From JAITMY01 sp031553765 (GTDB lineage Bacteria; Bacteroidota; Bacteroidia; Bacteroidales; UBA932): a stretch of 64,000 bases of DNA. The notes beneath the pieces were generated by a model, which ran no database searches, was not told where the DNA came from, and saw only the letters and a list, made by a program, of their open reading frames with translations. The position numbers were made by a program, and so were the translations under genes. Location of the stretch: contig JAVBKY010000003.1 of NCBI GenBank assembly GCA_031553765.1, positions 248,001 to 312,000 of the forward strand. The letters run 5' to 3'. Shown one piece after another: positions 1 to 7,933 of the stretch. How positions within the stretch are numbered: the stretch's first letter is position 1; the number at the start of each line of letters is the position of its first letter.

Positions 1-2
1 AA

Positions 3-1280
3 CCCGATAAAATGGTTGAAAAATTTACCGTAGGTAAAGACCGCGAGCTGGATATGCAGCTGGCTAAGCACGACGTGACGGGCAGCATGGCGCACATCAA
101 AATGCTGCAAAGCATTGGTCTGCTCACTGCCGAGGAGCTGAAGGTTTTGCTTGGCGGACTGGAGCAAATAGCCAAAGAAATTACCGAAGGGAAATTCACC
201 ATTGAACCTAACGTGGAAGATGTGCACTCGCAAGTAGAGCTGTTACTCACACAACGCCTGGGCGATGTAGGCAAAAAAATCCATGCCGGTCGCTCACGCA
301 ATGACCAGGTGCTGGTTGACCTTAAGCTGTTTTTTCGCGAGGAAATTCAGCACATAGCGCAAAGCACGCAAACGCTTTTCAACACGCTCATTTCGCTAAG
401 CGAAAAGAACAAAGCGGTACTAATCCCCGGCTACACGCACCTGCAAATAGCCATGCCATCATCGTTCGGGCTGTGGTTTGGCGCCTACGCCGAAGCGCTG
501 GTGGACGATATGCAGCAGCTGGCAGCTGCCTACAAAATAGCCAACCAAAATCCGCTGGGTTCGGCCGCGGGGTATGGCAGCTCATTTCCACTCAACCGCA
601 CCATGACTACGGAGCTGTTGGGTTTTGAAACGCTACACTACAACGTAATTGCCGCACAAATGAGCCGCGGAAAAACCGAGCGCGCTTTGAGTGCCGCTAT
701 GTCGTCCATAGCTGCTACGCTAGGACGCTTTGCCATGGATGTGTGCCTGTACATGAGCCAAAATTTTGGGTTTATCACGTTCCCCGATTCGCTCACCACA
801 GGCTCAAGCATTATGCCGCACAAGAAAAACCCCGATGTATTTGAGCTCATACGCGGCAAGTGCAATCGCCTGCAAGCTGTACCCAACGAGGTAGCACTGC
901 TGTGTACCAACCTGCCCGGTGGTTATCACCGCGACATGCAGCTGCTCAAGGAAATTATGTTTCCCGCCATTGAGGAAATGCTCAACTGCTTGCACATGGC
1001 CGATTTCATGCTGCAAAATATTTCGGTAAAGGAAAATATTTTGGACGATAAAAAGTATGATTACCTCTTTACCGTGGAAGATGTAAACCGCATGGCGCTT
1101 GAAGGTGTGCCTTTCCGCGAGGCGTACAAAACCATCGGGCTGCAAGTACATGAGGGGACTTATAAGCCCACCAAGAGCGTAAAGCATACGCATGAAGGTA
1201 GCATTGGCAACCTTTGCAATGACAAGATTGCGGCGAAAATGAAAGACGTAATTTCACCAATGTTAAAAGTTGTACGATAA
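3..1280 (+). CDS. argH: Argininosuccinate lyase, 5'-truncated by the window edge
   Basis: Cleaves argininosuccinate to arginine and fumarate, the last step of arginine synthesis, in the cytoplasm. The fumarase/aspartase-superfamily signature GSSIMPHKKNPD is intact, as are the conserved stretches HAGRSRNDQV and GYTHLQIAMPSS. The C-terminal HTHEGSIGNL is typical of Bacteroidota ArgH. The first ATG in view is at 12, but the frame stays open to the window edge and the codons before it (NPDK) align with the usual N-terminal region, so the true start is probably outside the window and about 10-15 residues are missing. The remaining length of about 425 aa otherwise fits the family. A 35-codon ORF and a terminator follow. 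Confidence 0.96.
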   Translation, partial: PDKMVEKFTVGKDRELDMQLAKHDVTGSMAHIKMLQSIGLLTAEELKVLLGGLEQIAKEITEGKFTIEPNVEDVHSQVELLLTQRLGDVGKKIHAGRSRNDQVLVDLKLFFREEIQHIAQSTQTLFNTLISLSEKNKAVLIPGYTHLQIAMPSSFGLWFGAYAEALVDDMQQLAAAYKIANQNPLGSAAGYGSSFPLNRTMTTELLGFETLHYNVIAAQMSRGKTERALSAAMSSIAATLGRFAMDVCLYMSQNFGFITFPDSLTTGSSIMPHKKNPDVFELIRGKCNRLQAVPNEVALLCTNLPGGYHRDMQLLKEIMFPAIEEMLNCLHMADFMLQNISVKENILDDKKYDYLFTVEDVNRMALEGVPFREAYKTIGLQVHEGTYKPTKSVKHTHEGSIGNLCNDKIAAKMKDVISPMLKVVR

Positions 1281-1334
1281 TCCCCTGCCCTGCGTTATTT
1301 AGTTGGATTTGTCTTTCTAAAAAACGGGGGGATT

Positions 1335-1442
1335 ATGAAAACCGAGCAGCACGATTTTGCCGAATTCAAACAACTGTTAGCCATTGTAGTGGCAGCCGCC
1401 ATGCTGTGCATAACCATTGTGGTGTCGAGGGCAATGATGTAA
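1335..1442 (+). CDS. Small single-pass membrane protein, 35 aa (hypothetical)
   Basis: ATG at 1335 opens a 35-codon frame ending with TAA at 1440-1442. The first 13 residues are polar and charged (MKTEQHDFAEFKQ). They are followed by about 17 hydrophobic residues (roughly 14-30, LLAIVVAAAMLCITIVV) that can span a membrane, and a short SRAMM tail. It lies between argH and a good terminator at 1465-1500, so it could be transcribed with argH or alone. I do not recognise a family. Support is the clean polar/hydrophobic pattern and the position, which are suggestive only. Confidence 0.45.
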   Translation: MKTEQHDFAEFKQLLAIVVAAAMLCITIVVSRAMM

Positions 1443-1464
1443 GGCAATTTTGACTTTTAGGCCT

Positions 1465-1500
1465 AAGCAGCCGCGCCTTGAGCGTGGCTGCTTTTTCTTT
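1465..1500 (+). terminator. Rho-independent terminator after argH/small ORF
   Basis: Left arm AAGCAGCCGCG (1465-1475), 7-nt loop, right arm CGTGGCTGCTT (1483-1493) with one G-U pair, then a T-rich run CTTTTTCTTT. It separates the argH unit from tyrS. Confidence 0.8.
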
Positions 1501-1515
1501 TTGCAAAAGAAATGG

Positions 1516-1523
1516 TAAATTTG
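1516..1523 (+). promoter_or_regulatory. Predicted -7 box for tyrS
   Basis: TAAATTTG matches the Bacteroidetes TAnnTTTG element 23 bp upstream of the tyrS start and just after a terminator. I see no well-spaced -33 TTG, so this rests on the -7 box and position. Confidence 0.5.
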
Positions 1524-1546
1524 CAGCCTTAAACTAAATAACACCG

Positions 1547-2839
1547 ATGAATTTTGTAGAAGAACTTAAGTGGCGCGGCATGGTGCACGACATGATGCCG
1601 GGATTGGAAGAACAGCTGAACAAAGAAATGACTTCGGCCTACGTGGGTATTGATCCCACGGCTGACTCGCTGCACATAGGCCACCTGGTGAGCGTAATGA
1701 TGTTGAAGCATTTTCAGCGCTCAGGCCACCGCCCCATTGCACTGGTGGGAGGTGCTACAGGTATGATTGGCGACCCCTCCATGAAGTCCGCCGAGCGCAA
1801 TCTGCTGGACGAGGCTACGCTTCGCCACAATCAGGATAGCATCAAAAAGCAACTGGCAAAGTTTCTTGACTTTGACTCGGATGCTCCCAACGCTGCCAAG
1901 TTGGTTAACAACTACGACTGGATGAAGGAATATTCCTTCCTGAATTTCATTCGCGATATAGGTAAGCACATTACCGTAAACTACATGATGGCCAAGGATT
2001 CCGTAAAGAAGCGTCTGAGTGGTGATTCTAACGTGGGAATGTCCTTTACCGAATTCTCATATCAGCTGCTGCAAGGCTACGACTTTTTGTACCTGTACGA
2101 AAATGAAAACTGCCGCCTGCAAATGGGGGGCAGCGACCAGTGGGGCAATATTACCACCGGAACCGAGCTGATTCGCCGTAAGGCTGGGTCAGAAGCGGAA
2201 GCCTTTGCCCTTGTATGCCCGCTTATAACCAAAGCCGATGGCGGAAAATTCGGAAAAACAGAAAGCGGTAACGTATGGCTTGACGCGCGCTACACTTCGC
2301 CCTACAAGTTCTACCAGTTTTGGCTCAACGTAAGCGACGGTGATGCTGAAAAATACATCAAGATTTTTACGACGCTTTCACAGCAAGAAATTGCCAAGTT
2401 GGTAGAAGAGCAAACCGCGGCTCCCCACCTACGTCCGCTGCAAAAGGCGCTGGCAAAGGAGGTAACCTGCATGGTGCACTCCGAGGAGGAATACAATAAG
2501 GCAGTGGAAGCATCGGATGTACTATTCGGCAACGCTACCTCGGACGTGTTGAAAAAGATTGACGAGGACACGTTCCTTTCAGTCTTTGAAGGCGTACCCA
2601 CATTCAATGTCGCTAGGTCAAAATTACCTATAAAAGCAGGAGAGTTGTTGGCTGTGGAAACGCAAGTTTTCCCTTCAAAGGGTGAATTCCGCAAGTTGGT
2701 ACAAGGCGGCGGCGTAAGCGTTAACAAGGAAAAGTTGAGCGATGCGGAAGCAGAAGTTACAGCTGATATGCTGCTGAATGGAAAGTACTTGTTGGTACAA
2801 AAAGGAAAGAAAAACTACTTTATAGTGAAGGCAGAGTAA
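1547..2839 (+). CDS. tyrS: Tyrosyl-tRNA synthetase
   Basis: Charges tRNA-Tyr with tyrosine. This is a class I synthetase of 430 aa, the normal bacterial TyrS length. The HIGH motif is present as HIGHL near residue 47, the tyrosine-site region as QGYDFLYLYE and GGSDQWGN near residues 175-200, and the KMSKS equivalent as KFGKTESG near residue 230. The C-terminal region (about 350-430) is an S4-type RNA-binding domain ending in YLLVQKGKKNYFIV. It starts at ATG 1547 behind a predicted -7 box and is probably monocistronic, flanked by terminators on both sides. Confidence 0.97.
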   Translation: MNFVEELKWRGMVHDMMPGLEEQLNKEMTSAYVGIDPTADSLHIGHLVSVMMLKHFQRSGHRPIALVGGATGMIGDPSMKSAERNLLDEATLRHNQDSIKKQLAKFLDFDSDAPNAAKLVNNYDWMKEYSFLNFIRDIGKHITVNYMMAKDSVKKRLSGDSNVGMSFTEFSYQLLQGYDFLYLYENENCRLQMGGSDQWGNITTGTELIRRKAGSEAEAFALVCPLITKADGGKFGKTESGNVWLDARYTSPYKFYQFWLNVSDGDAEKYIKIFTTLSQQEIAKLVEEQTAAPHLRPLQKALAKEVTCMVHSEEEYNKAVEASDVLFGNATSDVLKKIDEDTFLSVFEGVPTFNVARSKLPIKAGELLAVETQVFPSKGEFRKLVQGGGVSVNKEKLSDAEAEVTADMLLNGKYLLVQKGKKNYFIVKAE

Positions 2840-2872
2840 AACCTCAACGAGGTATCATGACTCAGAAATTGA

Positions 2873-2912
2873 AGAGTTCTTCAGCATCTCTATATGCTGG
2901 AGAATTCTTTTT
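2873..2912. terminator. Terminator hairpin between convergent tyrS and the radical SAM gene
   Basis: A 15-bp stem (2873-2887 with 2894-2908, two G-U pairs on the + strand) with a 6-nt loop is followed by TTTTG. It serves tyrS. Its right arm includes the stop codon and last codons of the leftward gene ending at 2890. Confidence 0.75.
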
Positions 2913-3492
2913 GTAGTATAGCGAGTAGCGAATCCTGCAACATGCCATTGATTTTCACGCCTCCCTCGTTCGATACCCGGATCTCAACTTTATTTCTGCT
3001 ACTTAGCAACTCCGATAGGGTATATCTCTCACTAATAAGATGTACTTGTTGATTTTTCGACCCTATTAAGGGTCTAGAAAAATCGGTTTCGTCCTTAATG
3101 TACGGTCCGTCAATCACAACATCACATAATCCCATCACCTGTTTTTGTACCTCGTCAACTACTTGCTTCAATTGGTATCCGGTAAACAGGATTATTGAAA
3201 GGGGGGTTTCCTTTATTTTTTTCAAAAGCAGCAAGAGGGCAGGTGCTTGCTCCAAGGGTTCTCCTCCCAAAATGGTGATACCCTCAATGTCTTTTGCAGA
3301 CAAAATTTTAAGGTATAAGTCGTCAACTGATGTTCTCTCGCCGGCTTTCCTATCCCATGTATGCTTAGCCATACATCCTTCACAACAAATAGAGCACCCC
3401 TGTAACCAAATACAGGCACGTTTTCCGGGCCCCTCAACTTCCGTTACAGGAATGAAATCGTGAGTATAAAGTATAGATTTTTCTTTTGTCAC
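2890..3492 (-). CDS. Radical SAM protein, NrdG/activase-like, last gene of the AAA cassette
   Basis: A 200-aa protein with the radical SAM cluster motif CxxxCxxC: Cys33, Cys37 and Cys40 in GCSICCEGC. It also has the SAM-binding glycine-rich ITILGGEPL near residue 75. It resembles small activases such as NrdG and the 4Fe-4S single-cluster proteins. These usually make a glycyl radical on a partner enzyme, but no glycyl-radical enzyme or anaerobic ribonucleotide reductase is in this window. It is the fifth gene of a leftward cassette, 8 bp after the HHH membrane protein, so its partner may be within the cassette. The substrate is unknown. Confidence 0.8.
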   Translation of the reverse strand: MTKEKSILYTHDFIPVTEVEGPGKRACIWLQGCSICCEGCMAKHTWDRKAGERTSVDDLYLKILSAKDIEGITILGGEPLEQAPALLLLLKKIKETPLSIILFTGYQLKQVVDEVQKQVMGLCDVVIDGPYIKDETDFSRPLIGSKNQQVHLISERYTLSELLSSRNKVEIRVSNEGGVKINGMLQDSLLAILQKEFSSI

Positions 3493-3500
3493 TCGTATTG

Positions 3501-4493
3501 TTAAAAGTCAACTACCCGGCCTCGTCTTTGGTTGTCATTTTCAACAGAAAAATCCAACCTATCTTTAAAGCCATTGCATATTCGCTCCGATAATATCCCC
3601 CTCATACGTTGAACAAAATCTGCAAAGTCAACATAGCAGCCTTTTTCAGTGCGTTCCCTCGCAATAATTTGAGCGTGGATGGAATTCACTCCCAAGCTGT
3701 CTTTAATTTCGGTAAGCGATGCGGAATTAATTTTTACCACTATGCGAACTGACGTGGCCTCAGAATCCTCCCTAAATGTGGGTTTTTGCTTGTTTGTAAC
3801 CCAGTCTGGATCTACCACATCATTTACCTCCTCTTGCTTTTTTACAGGTGGGCCTTTAGGTTGTGCTACTGCAGGGGTTGTTATATACTTTGCAAAACAG
3901 TAAGCTGTGTATGGAATTGAGAAAATATACAAGAGAGCAAACACTACGTATAGGAAGGATAGCACATCCGATTCCGGATATTTCCTTTCTATGTAAGCAG
4001 AGCAAAATGAGGATACGGTATTGTCTAGTTTGTCTATTTCTGTATGTGGAATTAAAAATTTCGCCGAGGAATGCCTCTTTGAGGCATAGTGGTTTGCATA
4101 AAGCGAGTAGTATGTTTTTACAATATTTTGAAATTTTTTCTGCTCATCGGCGGTTAACTCCTCAAAGTTGATTTCATCCTTCAAATTTTCTTGAACAACC
4201 TTATTTATCTGCTCTATTGTCAAAATTTCGAGAGGTGAATAATGTATAGAAAAGAGGTTGCTTTTTATCGTTTGCTCCAACAATGGACGCTGCTCCTTTT
4301 GCTGGCTGGAAGCATCAATATTGGATACGATCAAAAGCAATATGAAAAAAGCCACTGTTATAGCCGCAAGAACTACATGTTTGTACTTTTTCCTCTTATA
4401 AAAGAAAATACCTAAACCAACAAAACTTAAAATGCCTAAACTCATAGTAGCGAGTAAAGCACCTATCAATCCATAAAGTGTTCGCTTGCCCAT
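3501..4493 (-). CDS. Membrane protein with C-terminal helix-hairpin-helix domain
   Basis: 330 aa. Two N-terminal hydrophobic segments (about 8-30 and 40-58) and a third near 190-212 predict a membrane protein. A soluble helical region of about 130 residues lies between the second and third. After a Pro/Lys-rich linker, residues about 252-315 (VVKINSASLTEIKDSLGV, then IIARERTEKGCYVDF) read as a ComEA-like helix-hairpin-helix, a fold that binds DNA or proteins. The gene abuts the DUF2997 gene exactly (4493/4494), which implies translational coupling in the cassette. I do not recognise the whole protein as a named family, and its function is unknown. Confidence 0.75.
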   Translation of the reverse strand: MGKRTLYGLIGALLATMSLGILSFVGLGIFFYKRKKYKHVVLAAITVAFFILLLIVSNIDASSQQKEQRPLLEQTIKSNLFSIHYSPLEILTIEQINKVVQENLKDEINFEELTADEQKKFQNIVKTYYSLYANHYASKRHSSAKFLIPHTEIDKLDNTVSSFCSAYIERKYPESDVLSFLYVVFALLYIFSIPYTAYCFAKYITTPAVAQPKGPPVKKQEEVNDVVDPDWVTNKQKPTFREDSEATSVRIVVKINSASLTEIKDSLGVNSIHAQIIARERTEKGCYVDFADFVQRMRGILSERICNGFKDRLDFSVENDNQRRGRVVDF

Positions 4494-4706
4494 TTATTTC
4501 AATTTTGCTTGTAAATTTTGCTCCATTTTAACTTCAGTCTCTTGCTGGTGGTATTCATGAGTATATTCCCGAGACACAACATTCCCTTCTAGAATATCCT
4601 CCAACAGGGAGATATAATCCAAACATTTCCCCCCCCTTACACCACTAACTTCCGCGTTTACAAAGCCATTTTTATCAATGGATATTATCAACTTTTTTGC
4701 CATCAC
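4494..4706 (-). CDS. DUF2997 family small protein
   Basis: 70 aa. The N-terminal pattern of a beta strand with IDKNG, then VSGVRGGKCLDY and a helix with LLEDILEG, matches the small DUF2997 family as I know it. The Cys in GGKC is a conserved family position. Members commonly sit beside DUF1257 and Ycf46-type ATPase genes, as here. The C-terminal 20 residues are Gln/Glu/Lys-rich and look like an extension. It abuts both neighbours with no gap (4706/4707 and 4493/4494). The biochemical role is unknown. It could be a small partner or substrate of the ATPase or of the radical SAM enzyme (inference). Confidence 0.75.
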   Translation of the reverse strand: MMAKKLIISIDKNGFVNAEVSGVRGGKCLDYISLLEDILEGNVVSREYTHEYHQQETEVKMEQNLQAKLK

Positions 4707-5156
4707 CTACTGAACATTATAGGTTAGTACAACAGACTGGTCGGCTTGTATAACCTCTTTTTCAAGAGTTAGCCCTCTTTGTTCGGCTTTATTCTTAAGC
4801 GTTTCGTACACATGATTTTGAACGACATTACCATACTCCATGAGCAAATCCCTTCTAAAGTTTTCAGCACTTTCCATACCGACTTCTCCTACAAATTGTA
4901 TATCGAATACTCCATACTCATTTTTGCAAAAAGTAATGTGAAAATCATCAATTTTACCATTCAATAGAGCCACATCTCTATGAATATTTGTTGCTCCCAA
5001 GTTCTTTAGTGCTGTGTACAGTAATTCTTCGTTGCGAATTTGAGTCGGTAGCGTAGTTGTTGAGCAATCAGTGGTAGCCGCAACATCACCTGTAACAGAA
5101 GCCGAAGATGCAATCGCACCCAATACCAGCGGAACAATAGCAATTATTATACTCAT
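4707..5156 (-). CDS. DUF1257 / Ycf35-like protein with N-terminal hydrophobic segment
   Basis: 149 aa. Residues about 37-52 (LPTQIRNEELLYTALKNLG) and the GVFDIQFVGEVG and VVQNHVYETLKNKAEQRG segments follow the Ycf35/DUF1257 pattern known from plastid and cyanobacterial genomes. Residues 3-22 (IIIAIVPLVLGAIASSAS) are strongly hydrophobic, which is unlike soluble Ycf35 as I recall it and suggests membrane anchoring or export. It lies 18 bp downstream of the Ycf46-like ATPase gene and abuts DUF2997. The function of the family is not established. Confidence 0.75.
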   Translation of the reverse strand: MSIIIAIVPLVLGAIASSASVTGDVAATTDCSTTTLPTQIRNEELLYTALKNLGATNIHRDVALLNGKIDDFHITFCKNEYGVFDIQFVGEVGMESAENFRRDLLMEYGNVVQNHVYETLKNKAEQRGLTLEKEVIQADQSVVLTYNVQ

Positions 5157-5174
5157 TTTAGGAGTTGCTTGGAA

Positions 5175-6818
5175 TTAAAATTCGATGTTACGCCCTCCTC
5201 TTGGTAGGGATGTGGGCTTCATAGCGCTTTTCGCTTTAGGCGCTTCTTGTCTGCTTTGATGCTCAACAGAAGTTGCAGAAACGGCCCTAAGATTTGCCCA
5301 CTCGCGGATGGCATGAATGTGCTCCGCTTGCGTAACCACAAGGGGAACCGTTCCTTCAATGGCAAATATAAAATCCTCCTCTTGAACACTTCTGTCGTCA
5401 GAGAATGCTTCAAATAGTCCCGCTATAACAACTTGCTCCAGCTCTGCTCCGGTAAAGCCCTCGGTTCTGTCAGCCAGCCGCTCAATTAGCTGATCGTCGA
5501 CTACCAACTCCCCAATAACAGCGGAATTATTTAACCTCTTATTCAGGTGAATTTTCAAGATAATTTCACGTTCAGCCTTTGTTGGCAAGTCAACGAAAAA
5601 TATTTCATCGAAACGTCCTTTTCTCATGAGCTCGGGAGGAAGAGAACTAATGTTATTAGCCGTTGCTGCTACAAACACAAATTTTTCTTTTTCCTGCATC
5701 CAGGTCAAAAATGCTCCAAACAAACGTGTTGATACTCCGCTATCACCCGATGAGCCAACTCCTGAAAACGCCTTCTCAATTTCATCCACCCAAAGTACGC
5801 AGGGTGACATAGCTTCCACCGTTTGTATAACATTACGCATATTTCGCTCGCTACTGCCCACCAAACCGTTATATAGAGCACCCATATCCAAGCGAAGTAG
5901 CGGAATATTCCAAAGCGAGCTTATAGTTTTGGCCGTTAAGCTCTTTCCACAACCCGGTAGTCCGGTCAAAAGCACACCTTTAGGGCTGGGCAAGTTATAC
6001 TTTTCAGCTTTCTCCGACCAAGAATCAGAGCGTTTTATTAACCAATTTTTTAGATTGTTAAGCCCGCCGATGTCCTCCATCTTCAACTTTGGCATGCTGA
6101 ACTCCAGCAAGCCATTGCGCTGAATGATTTGCTTCTTTTCTTCGGCAATAGTAGATATATCGCCCATATTTAATATACCATCTTTTACAATAGCTAGGGC
6201 AAAAGCATTTTCAGCCTCATGGAGCGTTAATCCGCAAGCAGCATCACTAAGTTTATTGATCGTTTCTTCATCTACATCAAACCTCAACTTTGGATTGTGC
6301 CTATTTTGCTCTATCAAGTCTAACAGTACTTGCTTGAGTTCATCCTTTGCAGGCAGGTCAAAGTGTTGAATCAGAATATCCTTCTGTAAATCATCAGGAA
6401 TAAACTTATCATATCCTGTGATGATTACTGTTTTTATGAAGTTATCCTCCTTAATTTTCCACACTAAATCTTTTAACTTTCGCACAAGTGATTGGTCTTG
6501 AGTTTGGCTGGGTCTAGCCAAATCAGCGTACAAGTCTTTAAGCACAAAAACGCCATCGCCCTCGAGCGAGTCAATATACTCTAGTGCCCGAAGGGAGGTT
6601 TTGATATCAGCTTTCTTTACCTCCCCGTTACACTTTAAGCCATCAACCACAGACCACTCCCACAAGTCTCTGTCCTTTGAGAATAAAGACTTATCCTTTA
6701 CCAATTCCTTTATGATTGAAACCAGCCTTCTTTCCTCCCATGTAATAACGTAAATTATCGGGAATCTGGCTTTTATCAATGACGCTAATTCACTTTTAAA
6801 TTTTAATGTGCTAGACAT
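5175..6818 (-). CDS. AAA+ ATPase, Ycf46-like, first gene of the cassette
   Basis: 547 aa. Residues 1-230 form the Ycf46-type N-terminal region (LIKARFPIIYVITWEE near 14-29). The AAA+ core follows with Walker A GLPGCGKS (286-293), Walker B VLWVDEIEKAF (341-351), sensor 1 ATANN (385-389), Arg fingers in RKGRFD (399-404) and a helical lid to about 500. All catalytic residues are intact, so it should hydrolyse ATP, probably as a hexameric remodeller. The tail is basic and of low complexity. It leads the leftward cassette AAA, DUF1257, DUF2997, HHH membrane protein, radical SAM. It starts 41 bp after the NUDIX gene with no promoter match between, so it may share the upstream transcript. Confidence 0.88.
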   Translation of the reverse strand: MSSTLKFKSELASLIKARFPIIYVITWEERRLVSIIKELVKDKSLFSKDRDLWEWSVVDGLKCNGEVKKADIKTSLRALEYIDSLEGDGVFVLKDLYADLARPSQTQDQSLVRKLKDLVWKIKEDNFIKTVIITGYDKFIPDDLQKDILIQHFDLPAKDELKQVLLDLIEQNRHNPKLRFDVDEETINKLSDAACGLTLHEAENAFALAIVKDGILNMGDISTIAEEKKQIIQRNGLLEFSMPKLKMEDIGGLNNLKNWLIKRSDSWSEKAEKYNLPSPKGVLLTGLPGCGKSLTAKTISSLWNIPLLRLDMGALYNGLVGSSERNMRNVIQTVEAMSPCVLWVDEIEKAFSGVGSSGDSGVSTRLFGAFLTWMQEKEKFVFVAATANNISSLPPELMRKGRFDEIFFVDLPTKAEREIILKIHLNKRLNNSAVIGELVVDDQLIERLADRTEGFTGAELEQVVIAGLFEAFSDDRSVQEEDFIFAIEGTVPLVVTQAEHIHAIREWANLRAVSATSVEHQSRQEAPKAKSAMKPTSLPRGGRNIEF

Positions 6819-6859
6819 ATTGCAGCATTTTATATTAGAATCCTAGAGAAACGCAAGGG

Positions 6860-7399
6860 CTAGAATTTATGTTGCGTCATATACGCCTTCACCACCTCTT
6901 TTATCGAATCCAATCCAATCTCCTCCAAAATCACCTTTTCGGGAGCGATAAAAAGATACTCCTCCGCATCGTCAGCGGCTTGGAGCGGAGAAAAATCGTT
7001 GACTTTGCAAACAAAAGTCAGGTCAAGGGTAAAATAAATTAAGCCTCCAAAAAGATATTGGTTGGGAAATGAACCGAAAAATTTCAGCTCGTTCACATCT
7101 AAATTCACCTCCTCTTTTACCTCCCGAATAATAGCGTGTTCGCCCGTTTCTCCCAAATCAACAAATCCTCCGGGCAGGTCAAGCATTCCTTTTGCGGGAT
7201 CGAATTTACGGCGCACAAAAAGCAGTTCTCCTTTATCATTCGTAATAAGCGCAACAGTTGCAGCCGCCTCATTGGTGTACATTTTTTTACCACAGGTGCC
7301 GCACTTATGCGCCTTTACCCCATCCCATAAAAAAGTTTTTGCCCCACAAAAGGGGCAAAATTCTAAAACTTTCGACGGATGAAATTCCGAGATATTCAT
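6860..7399 (-). CDS. NUDIX hydrolase with N-terminal zinc ribbon
   Basis: 179 aa. Residues about 15-37 contain two CxxC pairs (CPFCG, CGTCG), a zinc ribbon of the type found in NADH-pyrophosphatase-like NUDIX proteins. The NUDIX box is GGFVDLGETGEHAIIREV followed by KEEVNL near residues 77-100, with the metal-binding REVxEE glutamates intact and the final Gly replaced by Asn. It probably hydrolyses a nucleoside diphosphate derivative, substrate unknown. It lies 5 bp downstream of the TlpA-like gene and 41 bp upstream of the AAA+ cassette on the same strand. Confidence 0.88.
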   Translation of the reverse strand: MNISEFHPSKVLEFCPFCGAKTFLWDGVKAHKCGTCGKKMYTNEAAATVALITNDKGELLFVRRKFDPAKGMLDLPGGFVDLGETGEHAIIREVKEEVNLDVNELKFFGSFPNQYLFGGLIYFTLDLTFVCKVNDFSPLQAADDAEEYLFIAPEKVILEEIGLDSIKEVVKAYMTQHKF

Positions 7400-7404
7400 A
7401 GTTA

Positions 7405-7905
7405 CTACGGCATTACAATATTTTGGTTTAGCAGCTCCAGCAAATTCTCCATTTCCTCAGGCGAAAATCCTACCGACTTAAATAAAAGTACACCGGTAGG
7501 TGTAAATAGGTAAGTGCGTGGTATGGTTTTATCCGCAAACTTTGCGTAAATTTCACGCTTGGGGTCAGGATAAATTGGCATAGTGTAACTCCCCTCTGTC
7601 CATAAACTCTGCACATCTTCAAGCGTCTGTTCACGAGCAATGGGCAGAATATCTATCTGATTACTACCTTGATATTTCGTATAAACATGTTGTATGTATG
7701 GAAGCTCTGCTTGGCATCCCGGGCACCACGAAGCAAAAAACACAACCAACGTCAACCGATCTTTCATTAACTCTAATGATGCCGATGAAAGAGTGTCGTT
7801 CACCGTAAACGTAGGCATCACATCACCCAAATTCAACTCCTGTGTTTTCGATTTGCATGATGCAAACATCGCAATAACTGCCAATATTACCAGAATCTTT
7901 TTCAT
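7405..7905 (-). CDS. TlpA/ResA-like thioredoxin-fold lipoprotein
   Basis: About 166 aa from the MKKILVIL start, two codons inside the longest frame; that start gives a clean lipoprotein signal ending in the lipobox FASC. The thioredoxin fold carries the active site WCPGC near residue 61 and the cis-proline region IPRTYLF near residue 132. Such proteins reduce or oxidise disulfides in the periplasm, for example in cytochrome maturation or thiol peroxidase support. The specific partner cannot be read from context. It lies between an RNA methyltransferase gene and a NUDIX gene in a leftward run with short gaps. Confidence 0.88.
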   Translation of the reverse strand: MKKILVILAVIAMFASCKSKTQELNLGDVMPTFTVNDTLSSASLELMKDRLTLVVFFASWCPGCQAELPYIQHVYTKYQGSNQIDILPIAREQTLEDVQSLWTEGSYTMPIYPDPKREIYAKFADKTIPRTYLFTPTGVLLFKSVGFSPEEMENLLELLNQNIVMP

Positions 7906-7933
7906 AATCACTCTTCTATTTCATTGCTAACAT

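Noticed and set aside
2311..2727. 138-codon frame antisense to tyrS
   Set aside because: Fully overlaps the conserved tyrS C-terminal half and shows no motif.
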